Source of the DNA: Piscicola geometra
Taxonomy: Eukaryota; Annelida; Clitellata; Hirudinida; Piscicolidae
Length of the DNA stretch: 64,000 nucleotides
Assembly (NCBI GenBank): GCA_943735955.1
Contig: OX030969.1
Span: 5,115,124 to 5,179,123, forward strand
Reading direction: 5' to 3'
How positions within the stretch are numbered: the stretch's first letter is position 1; each line of letters opens with the position of its first letter. Both the position numbers and the translations under genes were made by a program. Shown one piece after another: positions 21,764-34,530 of the stretch. A model generated the notes under the pieces. It was given only the letters and a program-made list of their open reading frames with translations, was not told where the DNA came from and did no database searches.

Positions 21764-24294
21764 TTAAATTTTAATATCCGCCAAATCCCTCTCTATCTGC
21801 CTCCTTATCTCCTCTTCATCAACCTCCCTGTGTAGTATAATAAAAATAATATTATAATTATATTATTCAATTACCTCATCCAGATTAAGATGAAATTCAA
21901 TTATCATAATAAAATAATGATCTAGTAGAAATAATTATGAATATAATACAAAATAATACATTTAATATGAATAATATCTATTAAATAATTGTATAAATAA
22001 TAATATTGTATAATCCAAAGACCTTCGGTAAGTATCTAGTGGTGGTTCTGATGATGATGCTGATGAATATGGTTTTCTGGTGGTCTTGATAGTAGTGTTC
22101 CCAACTGTTGGTTTGGGAAAGATTTATTTTTTTTCTCCGCCTGGCGAAAGGAATAAAACTAAAACTATGACCATCACCACTTTCTTAAAACATCCATAAT
22201 CATCATCAGGAACACCCCTTAACATCCCAGCTACTCATCCATTATTAAACCCATATCCCTTATTTCACCATATTCGACGCCCCACCCACACCCCTCCTGA
22301 ACTCAATTCCAAATCCCACACACACCCTCCAACACTCATCCAAACAACACCCTTTCCCTTCATCCCACTCCCTATCCTAACTCAATCCCGAAACCCACAC
22401 ACCCTCCAAAACCCATCTCTTAACCCACCCTCCAACTCACCCCCAACACTCACACAACCATCCTCCCACCCCCTCCCCCAAACAACCAGCCAAGTATTGA
22501 CGCCACTTCCTTACCACTCTTGTGGTGGGGCTTGATCAGACGACTGATGTGGCCACGGAGACAGCTGCTGTCGCTTCGGTGGTCGGTGGCTGGACCGCGG
22601 TGGTGGTAGGGGTTGTTGAGGAATTTAATGTTTCCGTCAGTGAGTGATTTGGTGAAGTGTGGTGGAGGTGGAGGAAGTGGTTTGTGGGCGGTTTTGTGGT
22701 GGGCTTGAGGGTAGAGGGGAGTATGATGGGGGTGGGGGTGAAGATGGTGGTGATGAGGGTGAAGATGGTGGTGTTGATGATGATTGTGGAAAGGGCGGTG
22801 GTCATGAGAATGATGAAGAGGTTCTTGGCGGTTGTCGAAAATAGATCGGTGGTTGGTTGTGGAGATGTTGAAGTTGTTGTTGCTGTTGCGGTAACCGCTA
22901 TGACAACGACGACTACAACATTTGTTGTAGTTGTTGAAATTGCTGTTGTTGTTGTAGTTGTGGTTGTTGTGGTTAAATCGGTATTTCTTACAACCGAGGT
23001 CATTGCAGCTACCACCATAACCCTTCCTATCACAATCATTACATCCACCAACACCCTCCACAAACCCTTTTTTCCTAGCCCCCTTTTCCATCACTCCTTC
23101 TTCCCCCACCACACCCTCCTCCACCACGCCACACGAGTGTTTCTTAGGTGAGGCTGACCTCATATTCAGAGGCAACTTTGACCTTCTCAACATCTCCCTT
23201 GACCTTTCGAACGACCTCACATGCCTCATTATCTTCCTCTTCCTCAACTCCTCCTCGAACTCACTGCTGAAGATCAAGTCTGGAAAAGCCGACGCTTTGA
23301 ATCTGCTAGTTTTTCCGTCATTTTCTTCGTTTTTGCGAGAGTTTTTGTCTTCTTTTTTTGTTTTTTCTCGGTTGATGAAACTGAACTCGGTTCCTTGGTA
23401 TTTTTCTCGTCTCATCTCAGCGTTGAGCTTTCTTCTTCTGTGATTTTTTTCTTCAATTTTTTCCATCAAACGAAGGAGGGTGTTCGAAGGAAGCGGCAAA
23501 GCCTTGAAAGATCTTTTATTTATTTTATCGCTCATATACCGATCCATCTCTTCTTTCAAACCCCTCACTTCCTTCTCCATCTCCCTCCTCATCCTCCTCC
23601 CCTCCTCTCTGATCGTCATTTTGAATGGCCTACATACAGTTGAGGGTCTTTTTGCTTCCACATAAACCACCTCTCTTCCACCATTCCTATCCATCCTCCC
23701 TCCATCACCCCCCCTCCCTCCATCACTCACCCTCCCTCCACCACTCCCATCCACCCATGAACTCCTCCTTCTTCTTCTCAAATCACCACTTGACCTCCTT
23801 CTACCTGAGACAGCCCCTTCAAACCATCTCCCTCCTCTTCCTTCTGCCACACCATCCATTTCACCATTGAACCCGCCATTTTCCCTCTTTCGGAACCTTT
23901 CCATCTTGTAATTCAACATTTCGTCACTGCGGTACCTCTTCAATGCCCCGTCGTTACCGCAGGATACATCTTCATTTTCAACATTCCTCGTGTAATCATA
24001 TCCACCGTAATCTTCATCTTTTTCATCACCACCATCACCAAAATCATCATCACCACCACCACTATTACGACCACCACCACCAAAACCACCACGACCACCA
24101 TTAACCCAATCATCATCATCACCATTCCTACCCCATTCCCCACCCTCATCATTATCCCCTCCATCCATCGCACACATATTCATTACGTTTTCATGTTCCT
24201 CCTTCAACCTCCTCATCCTCTCCCCAAACTCATCCTCACTCAATCGCGATAGGTCAGGCACCACCCATCCTCCACCCCGCTCAAACTTTTCCAT
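21764..24294 (-). CDS. FAM161: FAM161-family (UPF0564) centrosomal/ciliary protein, 3 exons, about 641 aa
   Basis: FAM161 proteins bind microtubules at the centriole and ciliary base; human FAM161A is a retinal dystrophy gene. Exons 24294-22515, 22104-22023 and 21827-21764 chain in phase 1 and phase 2 to TAA. The UPF0564 region spans residues about 222-381: RPFKMTIREEGRRMRREMEK, RSFKALPLPSNTL (about 261-273), a charged helix, a second RFKASAFPDLIFSSEFEEE (about 331-349) and SREMLRRSKLPLNM. This alternation of FKA-x-P modules with basic helices is the family pattern. Residues about 45-205 are Gly/Asp/Arg-rich and about 395-540 Asn/His-rich, probably repeat expansion. Exons 2-3 end in the acidic helix EVDEEEIRRQIERDLADIKI, like the acidic C-terminus of the family. 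The frame stays open past the exon 1 donor (GTAAGG at 22514), but the three-exon model ends more sensibly. It is divergent from the nucleoside transporter. FAM161A versus B cannot be decided. Confidence 0.83.
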
Positions 24295-24673
24295 TTTTAT
24301 GTTTTATTTAATAAATTATATTTAAATTTTTTTTAACCTACTATGATAAAATATTAATGGGAAATTAGGATTAAATCTGTTTTTTTATTATTACGCAATT
24401 ACTTTAATTTATGATAAAACATCAAAAGTAGTTTACAGTGTTTTTTATACTCAAAATTACATTTGTTTAGAGTAACAAACACATGGTTGTTATAGCGACC
24501 AACAGGTGAAATAATTGACTTAAAAGTACTGATTTGTCTATGCTTAAAACTTTTAAAAGTAAACCAACTCTATGGACCACTTAGCTATTAAAAGACGCAT
24601 CTTATGACAGTTTTTCACACTTTTATCTTTTATCTTTTAATTGAATCATTAAAAATTCAATTATCTCAATTTA
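24295..24673. promoter_or_regulatory. 379-bp bidirectional promoter of FAM161 and ENT, with X-box-like RFX site
   Basis: The two ATGs are 379 bp apart on opposite strands, so this AT-rich stretch must contain both 5' UTRs and core promoters. At 24486-24499, GTTGTTATAGCGAC fits the X-box consensus RYYNYYWWRRNRAC at every position. X-boxes bound by RFX factors lie in promoters of ciliary genes in nematodes, flies and vertebrates. The site is about 190-205 bp upstream of the FAM161 ATG and about 175 bp upstream of the ENT ATG. Confidence 0.6.
24486..24499 (+). promoter_or_regulatory. X-box-like RFX binding site
   Basis: GTTGTTATAGCGAC matches both half-sites of RYYNYYWWRRNRAC and is flanked by a further symmetric G..C. 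By base composition alone about one match to this degenerate motif is expected per 8 kb counting both strands, so the promoter position and the ciliary neighbour, rather than the match itself, carry the weight. Confidence 0.5.
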
Positions 24674-27336
24674 ATGATGGTAATTAGTAATGATAATGAG
24701 GATGATGAAGGCAGTTCTAGCATTGTATTGTTATCAAGTAATGAGCATGTGAAACAGGATGGTGCTGATGGTGATGGCCGTGGTGCTGATGATGATGGCC
24801 GTGGGGGTGATGGTGGGAAGAATAGGGGGGAAAATAACAAAAAGGATAGGTTTGTATTTAATTTAATTATGTTATCAATTAATATAATATATGTTATCAT
24901 TTTTAATATCAGCATTGCCACCATCTTGGCAATACCATTATCATCACCATCATCATCTCTGCAACACCACTAACATCATCATCATCATTATCTTCATCAT
25001 CGTCACAATCTATGCAACACTTTTATCATCATAAATATTTTTCCAACACATTCAACATCATCTCAGTACCACTATCATAAGCACCTCTCCAACACCACTA
25101 TAATCATCAGCATCTCTCCAACACTACTATCATCACTGCAGATGGAACCTGGTCTATCTAATGTTCTATATGCTGGGTATTGGAACCCTCTTACCCTGGA
25201 ACTTTTTCAGCAATGCTAATATGGTAGGAGGGAGGGGGGAGGGGTAGGGTGTGGAGGGGCTGGTGTGGTTGTGGTTTGGTGGTGGTATGATGTGCTTGTG
25301 GTGGTGTGATTGTGGTAGTGGTGTTATGGTGGGGATGTAGTGAGGTAACGTGAAGTTGTATGTGTGGTGTGGTAGTAGTGCTGTGGTGTACTGGTGGTGG
25401 TGGTGTTGTGTAGTGTAGTGAAATGGTGTACTGGTGGTGAAGTTGTGTAGTGAAGTGGTGGTGAGGGGGTGTAGTTAAGTAGGGAGGTTGTGGTTTGTGC
25501 ATAGGGGGTGGTATAGTGTGGGCGAATCGAAATCAAGTAATCTAAAACAAAATGCAACTAAAGGAACTTTTTCAATGATAAAAAGAAGAAAACATAGAAT
25601 TATTTTACTTTAACTTGAAATGAAACAATTTTTCAAATAAATAAATTTAAAATTCTAACACCCACTTCAAAGAGATCAATTTCCATAAGAAAATAAATCT
25701 CTTTAAAGAATTAATTAAAATAAATTTATAAATTTAAATACATTTTGACCAAGCAACACTTCAGTGAAGAGCTGTTCAAAATGTCAAAAATAAAAACTTC
25801 AAATTAAATTGCGAGACAGTTTTAATTAAGTTTAAATCATCACCAATAGCACAAATTCAATTTCCGTTTTAATGCATTTTCTATTTTTTCTTTCATAAAT
25901 GGGACGTCTACTTAATTCACATTTAGCTTGAAAAAACTAGAGTTATTAAGTAATTAATTGAGTATATATTAAGTATTAATTGAGGATTAATATTGTTAGA
26001 ATTACAAATTCACACGTTTTATTTAATCCTTGTAAAAGCCTAATAATTATGCTATCCCGCTATTACGGGATTCCCGCATCGTTATATGACATCATTATTT
26101 CACTATAAAAGAATGCCTCCAAATGACGTAGATTTGAGAATTAGGGGAGGATTAAGTGGTCTCAATTTTCGACAAAATCTTCTTGTTTTTTTAATCTTAT
26201 TTTGTTTTTTTATTTTGGCGATTGAATACAAGGTGCGTCTTATACATGGTGTTTTATCGTAGATGTGGTGGAGTGGTGTATAAATGGAAAATTAATCAAT
26301 TATTCCCTAAATATCTCTTGAAACCGCACACTTTTCCAACAATTCATTTCTTCTCCCACCATCGAACTATCCAATGACAACCCCCAATACCACCCATTCA
26401 CCCTCTCATCCCCCCCCCCCCAATACCACCCATTCACCCTCTCACCCCCCTCCTCAACCAACCACCCATTCACCCTCTCAACCACCCATTCACCCTCTCA
26501 CTCCCCCTCCACAACCACTCACTCACCCATCCCCCCCCAATACCACCACCACAGTACTTTTCCTACAAACTGCGTAACACCAGCATCAACACAAGTGACT
26601 GGGAAAAACCCGAGTTCAAAACACCGAATCAGTTTTCGTTTCTCAACTACCTGGGAATTTCCACCCTGCTACCTGGATTCCTATTCACCATTATAAACCT
26701 CTTTCTCACTCCTATGTTTGTGGGGGGGGGATGGATGGGTGGTGGGTGGATGAGTGGGGGGGGGGGGAGGTGGGTGGTGGCGGTTGAAGGGGGTGTTGGT
26801 TGGTGGGTGGATGAGGGGGGGTGTTTATGTTTGGGTTGTTGATGGGTCGTGAAATTATTTTATTAGACGATAACACAAACACCATCCAACCTACCACCCA
26901 ACAACAATTTTTTCAACCATTTTTTCATCCACAAACCAACCACCAACCCTTCCTTCACTAACCCCTCCCCCACCAACCACCCTTCCCCCACCAACCATTC
27001 TTCCACCCTCCACCCACCCATCCACCACAGAGTCTCCGTGCGTGTTCGGATGCTGGGATCATTATCAATCACACTCATCCTCTTCGTCATCACCACCATC
27101 TTCACCCAAGTCGACACTGACCAATGTTTGACCGGGGGGAGGAATGGGAGTTTATTAGTTTGATTATTATTATGAATAATAAAAGTATTATTATTATCAT
27201 CATCGTCATCATCATCATCGTCTTCATCATCATCATCATCATCTTCATCATCATCATCGTCTCTACAGGGCAGGATGGTTTTCTTGTCTTCACTTTATTA
27301 ACAGCTGTCTTAATGAGTGGTGAGTAGACTATAAGC

Positions 27337-27425
<89 letters not shown>

Positions 27426-27461
27426 GACGATGATGATGATGATGACGACGATGATGATGAC

Positions 27462-27503
<42 letters not shown>

Positions 27504-30500
27504 CAGGATTTTAATTTTTTTAAATGGTACAATTGATGGTTATGATGATGATATAATCATCATCACCTCCACCACTATTACAGCATCATCAGCAATAACA
27601 CAAGGAGCCTTGTTGAGTTTATCAGCCAGATTTCCAGTCAGAAACACTCAAGCTGTTATGGGTGGAATGGTGTGTGGTGTGGTGTGGTGTGGTGTGGTGT
27701 GGGTTGTGGTGTGGTGTGGTGTGGTGGGGTGTGGTGTGGTGTGGGTGGTAATTAGGTGTGGTAGTGTGTGGTGCTATGTCACTTAAATCTACCACACTAT
27801 GCCATTCTACCCAATCCAACACCATCCCATCCTATCTCATCCAAAAATATCCAATCCCCTCCCAATCCAACACCATCCCAATCCAACACCATCCCATTCC
27901 AACACCATCCCAATCCAACACCATCCCATTCCAACACCATCCCATTCCAACACCATCCCAATCCAACACCATCCCAATCCATCCCATCCCATTCCAACAC
28001 CATTCCAACCCAACACTATCCCAATCCAACACCATCCCAATCCAACACCATCCCATTCCAACACCATCCCATTCCAACACCATCCCAATCCAACATCCTC
28101 CCAATCCATCCCATCCCATTCCAACACCATCCCAATCCATCCCATCCCATTCCAACACCATCCCAATCCATCCCATCCCATTCCAACACCATCCCAATCC
28201 AACACCATCCCAATCCAACACCATCCCAATCCAACACCATCCCAATCCAACACCATCCCAATTCATCCCATCCCATTCCAACACCATCCCAATCCATCCC
28301 ATCCCATTCCAACACCATCCCAATCCAACACCATCCCAATCCAACACCATCCCAATCCAACACCATCCCAATCCAACACCATCCCAATTCATCCCATCCC
28401 ATTCCAACACCATCCCAATTCATCCCAACCCATTCCAACACCATCCCAATCCAACACCATCCCAATCCAACACCCTCCCAATCCAACACAATCCCATTCC
28501 ATCCATCACCATCCTATCCCAATCCATCCCATCCCACAGGCGATGGCTGGATTATTCGCCTCGACATCCCTCATCATCGTCTCATCCATCCATCTTCCTC
28601 CTCCATCCATCGGCATGGGATATTTCATGGTTGCCGTGGTTACTCTCTTTCTGTGTGTCTTCTCTTTTGTCCTTCTACGTTCTCTTCCCTATGCTCGTGC
28701 GTATCTGTGTGGTGGTGATGATGGTGGTGGTGGCGTTCGTGGTGGTGGTAGTAAGGGTGGTGATGATGATGAGGATGGTGTTGATGGTGGAAGGGTTGGT
28801 AATGGAAGGGTTGGTGGGGGAGAAGTTAAAAGTGATGATGATGATGATAGTGGTGTTAACGGCAGTGTCAATAATAGAAAAAAGAATAAAAATGAAAATA
28901 ATAATATCTTTAACATTAATAATAATAATAACAATAATGGAAATCTACTCACCGATTCCAACTCACCCAACGTTATCATTGATAATGATGCTCTTAATGA
29001 TGGTGGTGGTGATGATAATGATGACGATGGAGGGGTTGGTTATGATGATGATGGAGTGAGGATGAAAAACGGAAGCATCTTTTGGAAGTGTTCGATGATC
29101 TTCAAAAAGGTAGTTATGCCATTTTTTTTCTCGTTTTTTTTAATTCACCCATTCATCCCCATCCTTCTCCATCCTCCCCATCCTTCTCCATCCTCCCATC
29201 CACCCACCACCTACCCACTTTCCACCATTTTACACTACCCACCCACCCATCCTTCATCACATCATTAGTTAGATTTCTCCTATTTTCGTTCACTTTTAAA
29301 CCTTTTTTCATTTCTCCTTTATTTCTCTCCACCCATCACCCTCTTAACTTCCTTCTCCTTCCCTCTCGTACCTCTCCATCCCCTCTCTTCCTCCTCCTTC
29401 TCTCGCCAGATCTGGATTGAGTGCTTAACTCTTTTCATCATCTTCTTCATCACTCTCTCTTCTTTTCCCGCCATTTTGGCTGCAGTCAAGTCTACCTCCA
29501 CTAACCAACTTTGGGCTGGTGGGTGGGGAGGAGTGGTGAGAGGTAAGGGGGGGGGGGAGAAAGAGATGGAGGGGTAAAGAGGGGGGTTGTATGGGGATGA
29601 TGGTGAGAAAAATATGGAGGTGGTGGGGGAGATGTTTGGGAGGGGAAGAAAAATGATGAAGTGATGGAGAGGGGAGGAAAATGAGTTGAAGGTAGAATGG
29701 GGAGGAAGGGTTTTGGATTTTGGTGCTTTATCACTCCTTATAATCTCTACCATCATTATCATCACCATTACAATCATCACCATTACAATCATCACTACTA
29801 ACATCATCACCACCATCCTTATCATCACCACCATTATCATCATCACCAGTATCATTGTCATCATCATCACCACTCAGACGTCTATTTCACACCTGTAGTG
29901 TGTTTTTTTATCTTCAACCTTGGTGACCTCATCGGCAGAACCACAGCTGGTCTGCTGCGATGGGTGAGTGATGATGATGATTATGAGTGATGATGATGAT
30001 GATGATTGACTTTTCAATGGCATCATTATCACCATCTCTATTTTTCTATTCTACTTTCTATTTTATTTTCATTATTTATTCCATAATATCTTCTTTTCCT
30101 TCCTCTTACACCACTACCTACCTCTACTAGTTTTCATCACTATTTTCACAACCACCCTCACTTCCTTCTCCCACCACCATCCGCACCCCCTCCCCCACCC
30201 ACCCACCCACAACAACAAACAACAACCCACCTCCACACAGCCTCGGAACCCCTCCCACCTACTCATCTTCTCTCTCTTCCGAATCCCCCTCCTCCCACTC
30301 ATCTTCTTCACCAACGCCCAACCACGCCTCCACACCACGCCCCTCTTCACCCAAGATTACTTTCCCGCCATTTTTAACGCCATCTTGGCCCTCAGTGGCG
30401 GCCATATTGCCACCCTCGCCATGATGAGCGCTCCTAGGTGGTTGATGGGGGGTGTTGGAGGATGTTGGGGGGTTGTTGGGGGTTGATGGGGTTGTTGGAG

Positions 30501-31032
30501 GATGTTGGGGGGATGTTGGGGGTTGTTGGGGGTTGATGGGGGATGTTGGGGGTTGATGGGAGATGTTGATGGGGTGGTTGGGGTTGTTGGGGATGTTGAG
30601 GGATGTTGGGGGTTGTTGGAGGATGTTGGGGGTTGTTGGGGTTGTTGGAGGATGTTGGGGGTTGTTGGGGGTTGTTGGGGGTTGTTGGAGGATGTTGGGG
30701 GATGTTGGGGGATGTTGATGGGGTGGTTGGGGGTTGATGGGGGATGTTGGGGGATGTTGTGGGTTGTTGGGGTTGATGGGGGATGTTGGGGGTGGTTGGG
30801 GGTTGTTGGGGGGTGTTGTAGGGATTTTGGGGGTTGTTGGGGGAAGGGTTGTTGGTTTTTCGATTTCTGCTGATGTTTTGTTGTTGCCGCTATTTTGAAA
30901 TTTAGTAATCGATATCATAACCACCATCCTCCTTTTTCACTGTCAAACCGTCAGCAAACCCACCCTCATCATCATCATCATCACCATCATCACCATCATC
31001 ACCATCATCATCATCATCATCACCATCATCAC

Positions 31033-31065
<33 letters not shown>

Positions 31066-31179
31066 GACAGAAGGGTAGGTCGACTTAGTAAGGACCTGGT
31101 CGGATCAATGACGTCACTCTTTCTCATCCTCGGGCTAGGATGCGGATCATTACTATCATCAGTCATCTACTTGCTGTGA
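24674..31179 (+). CDS. ENT: Equilibrative nucleoside transporter (SLC29/ENT), complete, 11 exons, about 573 aa
   Basis: ENTs are 11-TM membrane proteins that move nucleosides down their gradient. Exons: 24674-24849, 25142-25223, 26555-26715, 27031-27125, 27269-27319, 27584-27669, 28540-29109, 29410-29518, 29878-29963, 30241-30437, 31071-31179; all phases chain to TGA. TM1 reads WNLVYLMFYMLGIGTLLPWN across the exon 1/2 junction, the ENT hallmark, followed by NTSDWEKPEF in the first extracellular loop. Later hallmarks: VSVRVRMLGSL (exon 4), ITQGALLSLSARFP (exon 6), MAMAGLFASTS (exons 6/7), LSSFPAILAAVKST (exon 8), FFIFNLGDLIGRTTAGLLRW (exon 9), SGGHIATLAMMSAP (exon 10) and LFLILGLGCGSLLSSVIYLL (exon 11). 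Family length is about 450; the excess is an Asp/Gly/Asn-rich insertion at about residues 274-394 in the TM6-TM7 loop plus an acidic N-terminus. Exon 6 has a second acceptor 9 nt downstream (AG at 27591-27592); the upstream one aligns better. The paralogue number cannot be assigned. Confidence 0.95.
27338..27502 (+). repeat. (ATG)n trinucleotide array in ENT intron 5
   Basis: About 55 copies of GAT/ATG with a few CGA variants, beginning about 18 bp after the exon 5 donor. On the sense strand it is G/T/A with almost no C. Confidence 0.95.
27830..28535 (+). repeat. 16-bp minisatellite in ENT intron 6, ending at the exon 7 acceptor
   Basis: The unit CCCAATCCAACACCAT, with CCCATTCCAACACCAT and CCCATC-extended variants, fills the acceptor half of intron 6 and ends in CCCATCCCACAG, the acceptor of exon 7. 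The donor half of the same intron is GTGTGG-type. The array is open in all frames and gives long Pro/Ser/Asn or Trp/Gly pseudo-proteins. Confidence 0.9.
30438..30845 (+). repeat. G/T-rich minisatellite at the ENT intron 10 donor
   Basis: Variable units of TTGGGGGTTG and ATGTTGGGGG start at the donor itself (GTGGTTGATGG) and run for about 400 bp. The acceptor end of the same intron (30968-31064) is CAT/CACCAT repeats that finish in CATGACAG. Confidence 0.9.
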
Positions 31180-31554
31180 TGATGATGATGCCGATGGTGG
31201 TGGTGGTGATGATGATGGTGATGAGCATGAGGAAGATGATGCTGGTGGTGATGATGATGATGATGGTGATGTCTTAGTCGCCATTCCATGGATTTTTCAA
31301 GTCTTAGATCTGATTTGTTCTGCCAAATTTTCAGTCAAATACGTTTCATTTCAATCATCATCATCATCACTAACCTCTTCATCATCATCATCATCATCAT
31401 CACCATTCTCTTCATCTTTATCATCCCCAGACCAAAGAAAATATGTTTTTATGTGATTTTTTATTTCAAACTTTCTGCGAAGTTAGTTCAAAGCTGTGTT
31501 GAAATTGGAAAACTGGAAAAGACAAATTACTGTGTGTGCATATAATTATTCATT

Positions 31555-31800
31555 CATAATATATGCATATTCAAATATATTAATCAATAATATATACATA
31601 TTCATATATATTAATCAATAATATATGCATATTCATATATATTAATCAATAATATATGCATACTCATATATATTAATCAATAATATATGCATACTCATAT
31701 ATATTAATCAATAATATATGCATACTCATATATATTAATCAATAATATATGCATACTCATATATATTAATCAATATTATATGCATATTCATATATATTGA
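31555..31800. repeat. 31-bp AT-rich tandem repeat
   Basis: About eight copies of a 31-bp unit containing ATTAATCAATAATATATGCA, varying at a TTC/CTC position. The period is constant across copies. It is non-coding. Confidence 0.9.
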
Positions 31801-34142
31801 TATATTTTTATATATGTATGTAGTATGAATAAATAATTAGATGCGTATCTTTAAATGCAATTAGTTCATAAAAACGATTAGAAAATCACGTATCAAATTA
31901 AACATGACGCTCGACGAAAAAATAATAAAAAAACAATAAAAAGTTTACAAAAGTTTCCACGAAAAAAAATACGTGAAAAAACAAAAATACAGCAATAAAA
32001 ACGGAAAAAGAGTTGTGATAATGATAATGAAGAAAAATTACAAAGTATAAAAACGTTATTACAAATAAAAATGCGACGAGACATGCATTGGTGTTGATTT
32101 GCAAGCGGATGTGATTATTCTACTGCTTAGAAAAAGAAACTTTATAATAATAAAGGTAACAATTCGATTAAATAACTTTTTGTATATATATTTTAAATTA
32201 TTGTTTTTGTTTTGAAAAAGATTTCATATGCGAGGAAAGCTAAGAACGAGTTTAAATGTTTTTAAAGCGTGAATAACAACTATAATAAAATAATTATAGT
32301 AGTTAAATATATATAAATAAAAATTATTTTTTTTTATAATTGGAGGTTTATCATTATCAGCTGAATTGAAGGTAATTGATAAAAAGTTGCATAATTTAAA
32401 AACCGAAATGGACATTATGAGTACTAATAAAATGTAGTAATAATGAAAAAATATAACATATTCTAAATAATAATAATAATAAAGAAAATAATAATAATGA
32501 TAAATATTATGAGAATTAATATGAAATAATTGAAATAACAACAGGAAACAGATAGCTTGGATTCAAAAACCTCAAAGGCTTAATGAGAAAAGTGAAGAAT
32601 ATTTTAAAAGTTTGATGCTTTAAAAATTAAACTATTAAAATGTTAATTTAATTAAAATTATCGAACTTTTTGCTCTATAATATTTTAATTTAAAATAATA
32701 ATTAAACTTTTTTATTAATCTATTAATGAAATATTGAAAAATATATAATTATGTCTATTAATTAATTATACGCCATTATATCTAGACTAAGTGGTTATGA
32801 TTATGATCATTCAAATGAAAACTGAGCGTTGAAAGAGATGAAGAAAGTTCAATTATTTACAAGGTGCATTCTTTACATTATTATTCTCATTATTATTAAT
32901 ATTTTTATTATTATTATTATTATTTTTATTGTTATTATTTATTATTGGTTTATAAGTAATAAAACTATTAAGAATATTTATTCATTAATTATTATCATCA
33001 TCAATATTTAAATCATTATTGATCCAACTATAAAATTCATTTTTATTAGTATTCGTTTAGTTTAAATTATTATTTATATTAATATTCTTTCAATTATTAG
33101 TGTTATTATCTCAAAAAATTTCTACTACAGCTCCATCACCTTCAAAAGAAGCATATTCAGACGATAATAAATATATTCTATATTCTTTGTTATAACAAAG
33201 AATATAAATTCGCTCTACTTTTTATCGCTCTATAACTTTTCCTATTTCGCATCTATGCGGATTTGTGAATTAAAAACGCGGGAAACAAAGCAGAAACTTC
33301 GTCGTTAAGGCAAACCGAGTCGCAAATCAATTATAATATTAATAAAAATAATAAAAATAATAACGATAATAATGATGATAATAATACAGATAATAATAAT
33401 TATTCTTATCTGATAACTATAATTATAATTATAATATCAAATATTATAATTACAATTAATAATATTAATAACAATAACAATGAGAAGTATTAAAGAATAA
33501 GCAAACTATTCTACTAATCATTCAATTAATATTAATAGAGTATCAAAAGATTAAATATTATAAACATAAACATTTTAATAAATCATAATTTAATTAAATA
33601 ATTCAATTAATTAACTCGTTAATTGGCATGACGATACAAAATCTGAGTAGAGAAACCGCGAATACACAGTGGTACAGTGAATTGAATTAAATTTAAAATG
33701 ATTAAAAGTTAAGTTATGGATAAATTAGATAAATATTTTTAAAACACGTATTGATCATTGTTATTATTGTCAATTATTATTATTATTAATTATTATTATC
33801 ATTAACTAATAGTATAATTAATTATTATTATCATTAATTATTATTATCATTAACTATTAGTATGATTAATTATTATTATCATTAATTATTATTATCATTA
33901 ACTATTAGTATGATTAATTATTATTATCATTAATTAATAATAGTAATTATTATTATCATTAATTATTATTATCGTTAATTATTATTAGTATTAATTAATA
34001 TTCTTTTTAATATTATTTAATTTCATTTTTAATTGAAAAGCGGAATTATAGCTGCAAGCGCGTCTTATGTACATTAACTTCTTAAATTAAATTGAATGCC
34101 TTCATTGTCCTTCATGCTGTCGCTTTAGTTATCTATTTTTTA

Positions 34143-34530
34143 GTTGTGGTTGTTGCGAGAGTGGGTTGTAGTTGTGGATGTTGCGAGAGTGGGTTGTTGT
34201 TGTTGATGTTGCAAGAGTTGAATGTTGTTGTTGTTGTTGTGGTTGTTGTTGTGGATGTTGCGAGAGTGGGTTGTTGTTGTTGTGGTTGTTGTTGTGGATG
34301 TTGCGAGAGTGGGTTGTTGTTGTGGTTGTTGCGAGAGTGGAATGTTGTTGTTGTTGTTGTTGTGGTTGTTGTTGTGGATGTTGCGAGAGTGGGTTGTTGT
34401 TGTTGTTGTGGTTGTTGTTGTTGCTGTGGTTGTTGTTGTGGATGTTGCGAGAGTGGGTTGTTGTTGTTGTGGTTGTTGTTGTGGATGTTGCGAGAGTGGG
34501 TTGTTGTTGTTGATGTTGCAATAGTTGAAT
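34143..34530. repeat. GTT-rich minisatellite with TTGCGAGAGTGGGTTG unit
   Basis: Irregular copies of GATGTTGCGAGAGTGGGTTG are separated by GTT runs of variable length. All frames of both strands are open (Cys/Val, Gln, Thr), which shows repeat structure rather than coding. Confidence 0.85.

Noticed and set aside
22450..22514. Extension of FAM161 exon 1 to the end of its open frame
   Set aside because: A good donor GTAAGG at 22514 leads in phase to two exons ending in a family-like acidic helix; the extension is Gly-rich repeat only.
27758..29059. 433- and 489-codon plus-strand frames
   Set aside because: Their first two thirds are the ENT intron 6 minisatellite. Only 28540-29109 is coding (ENT exon 7).
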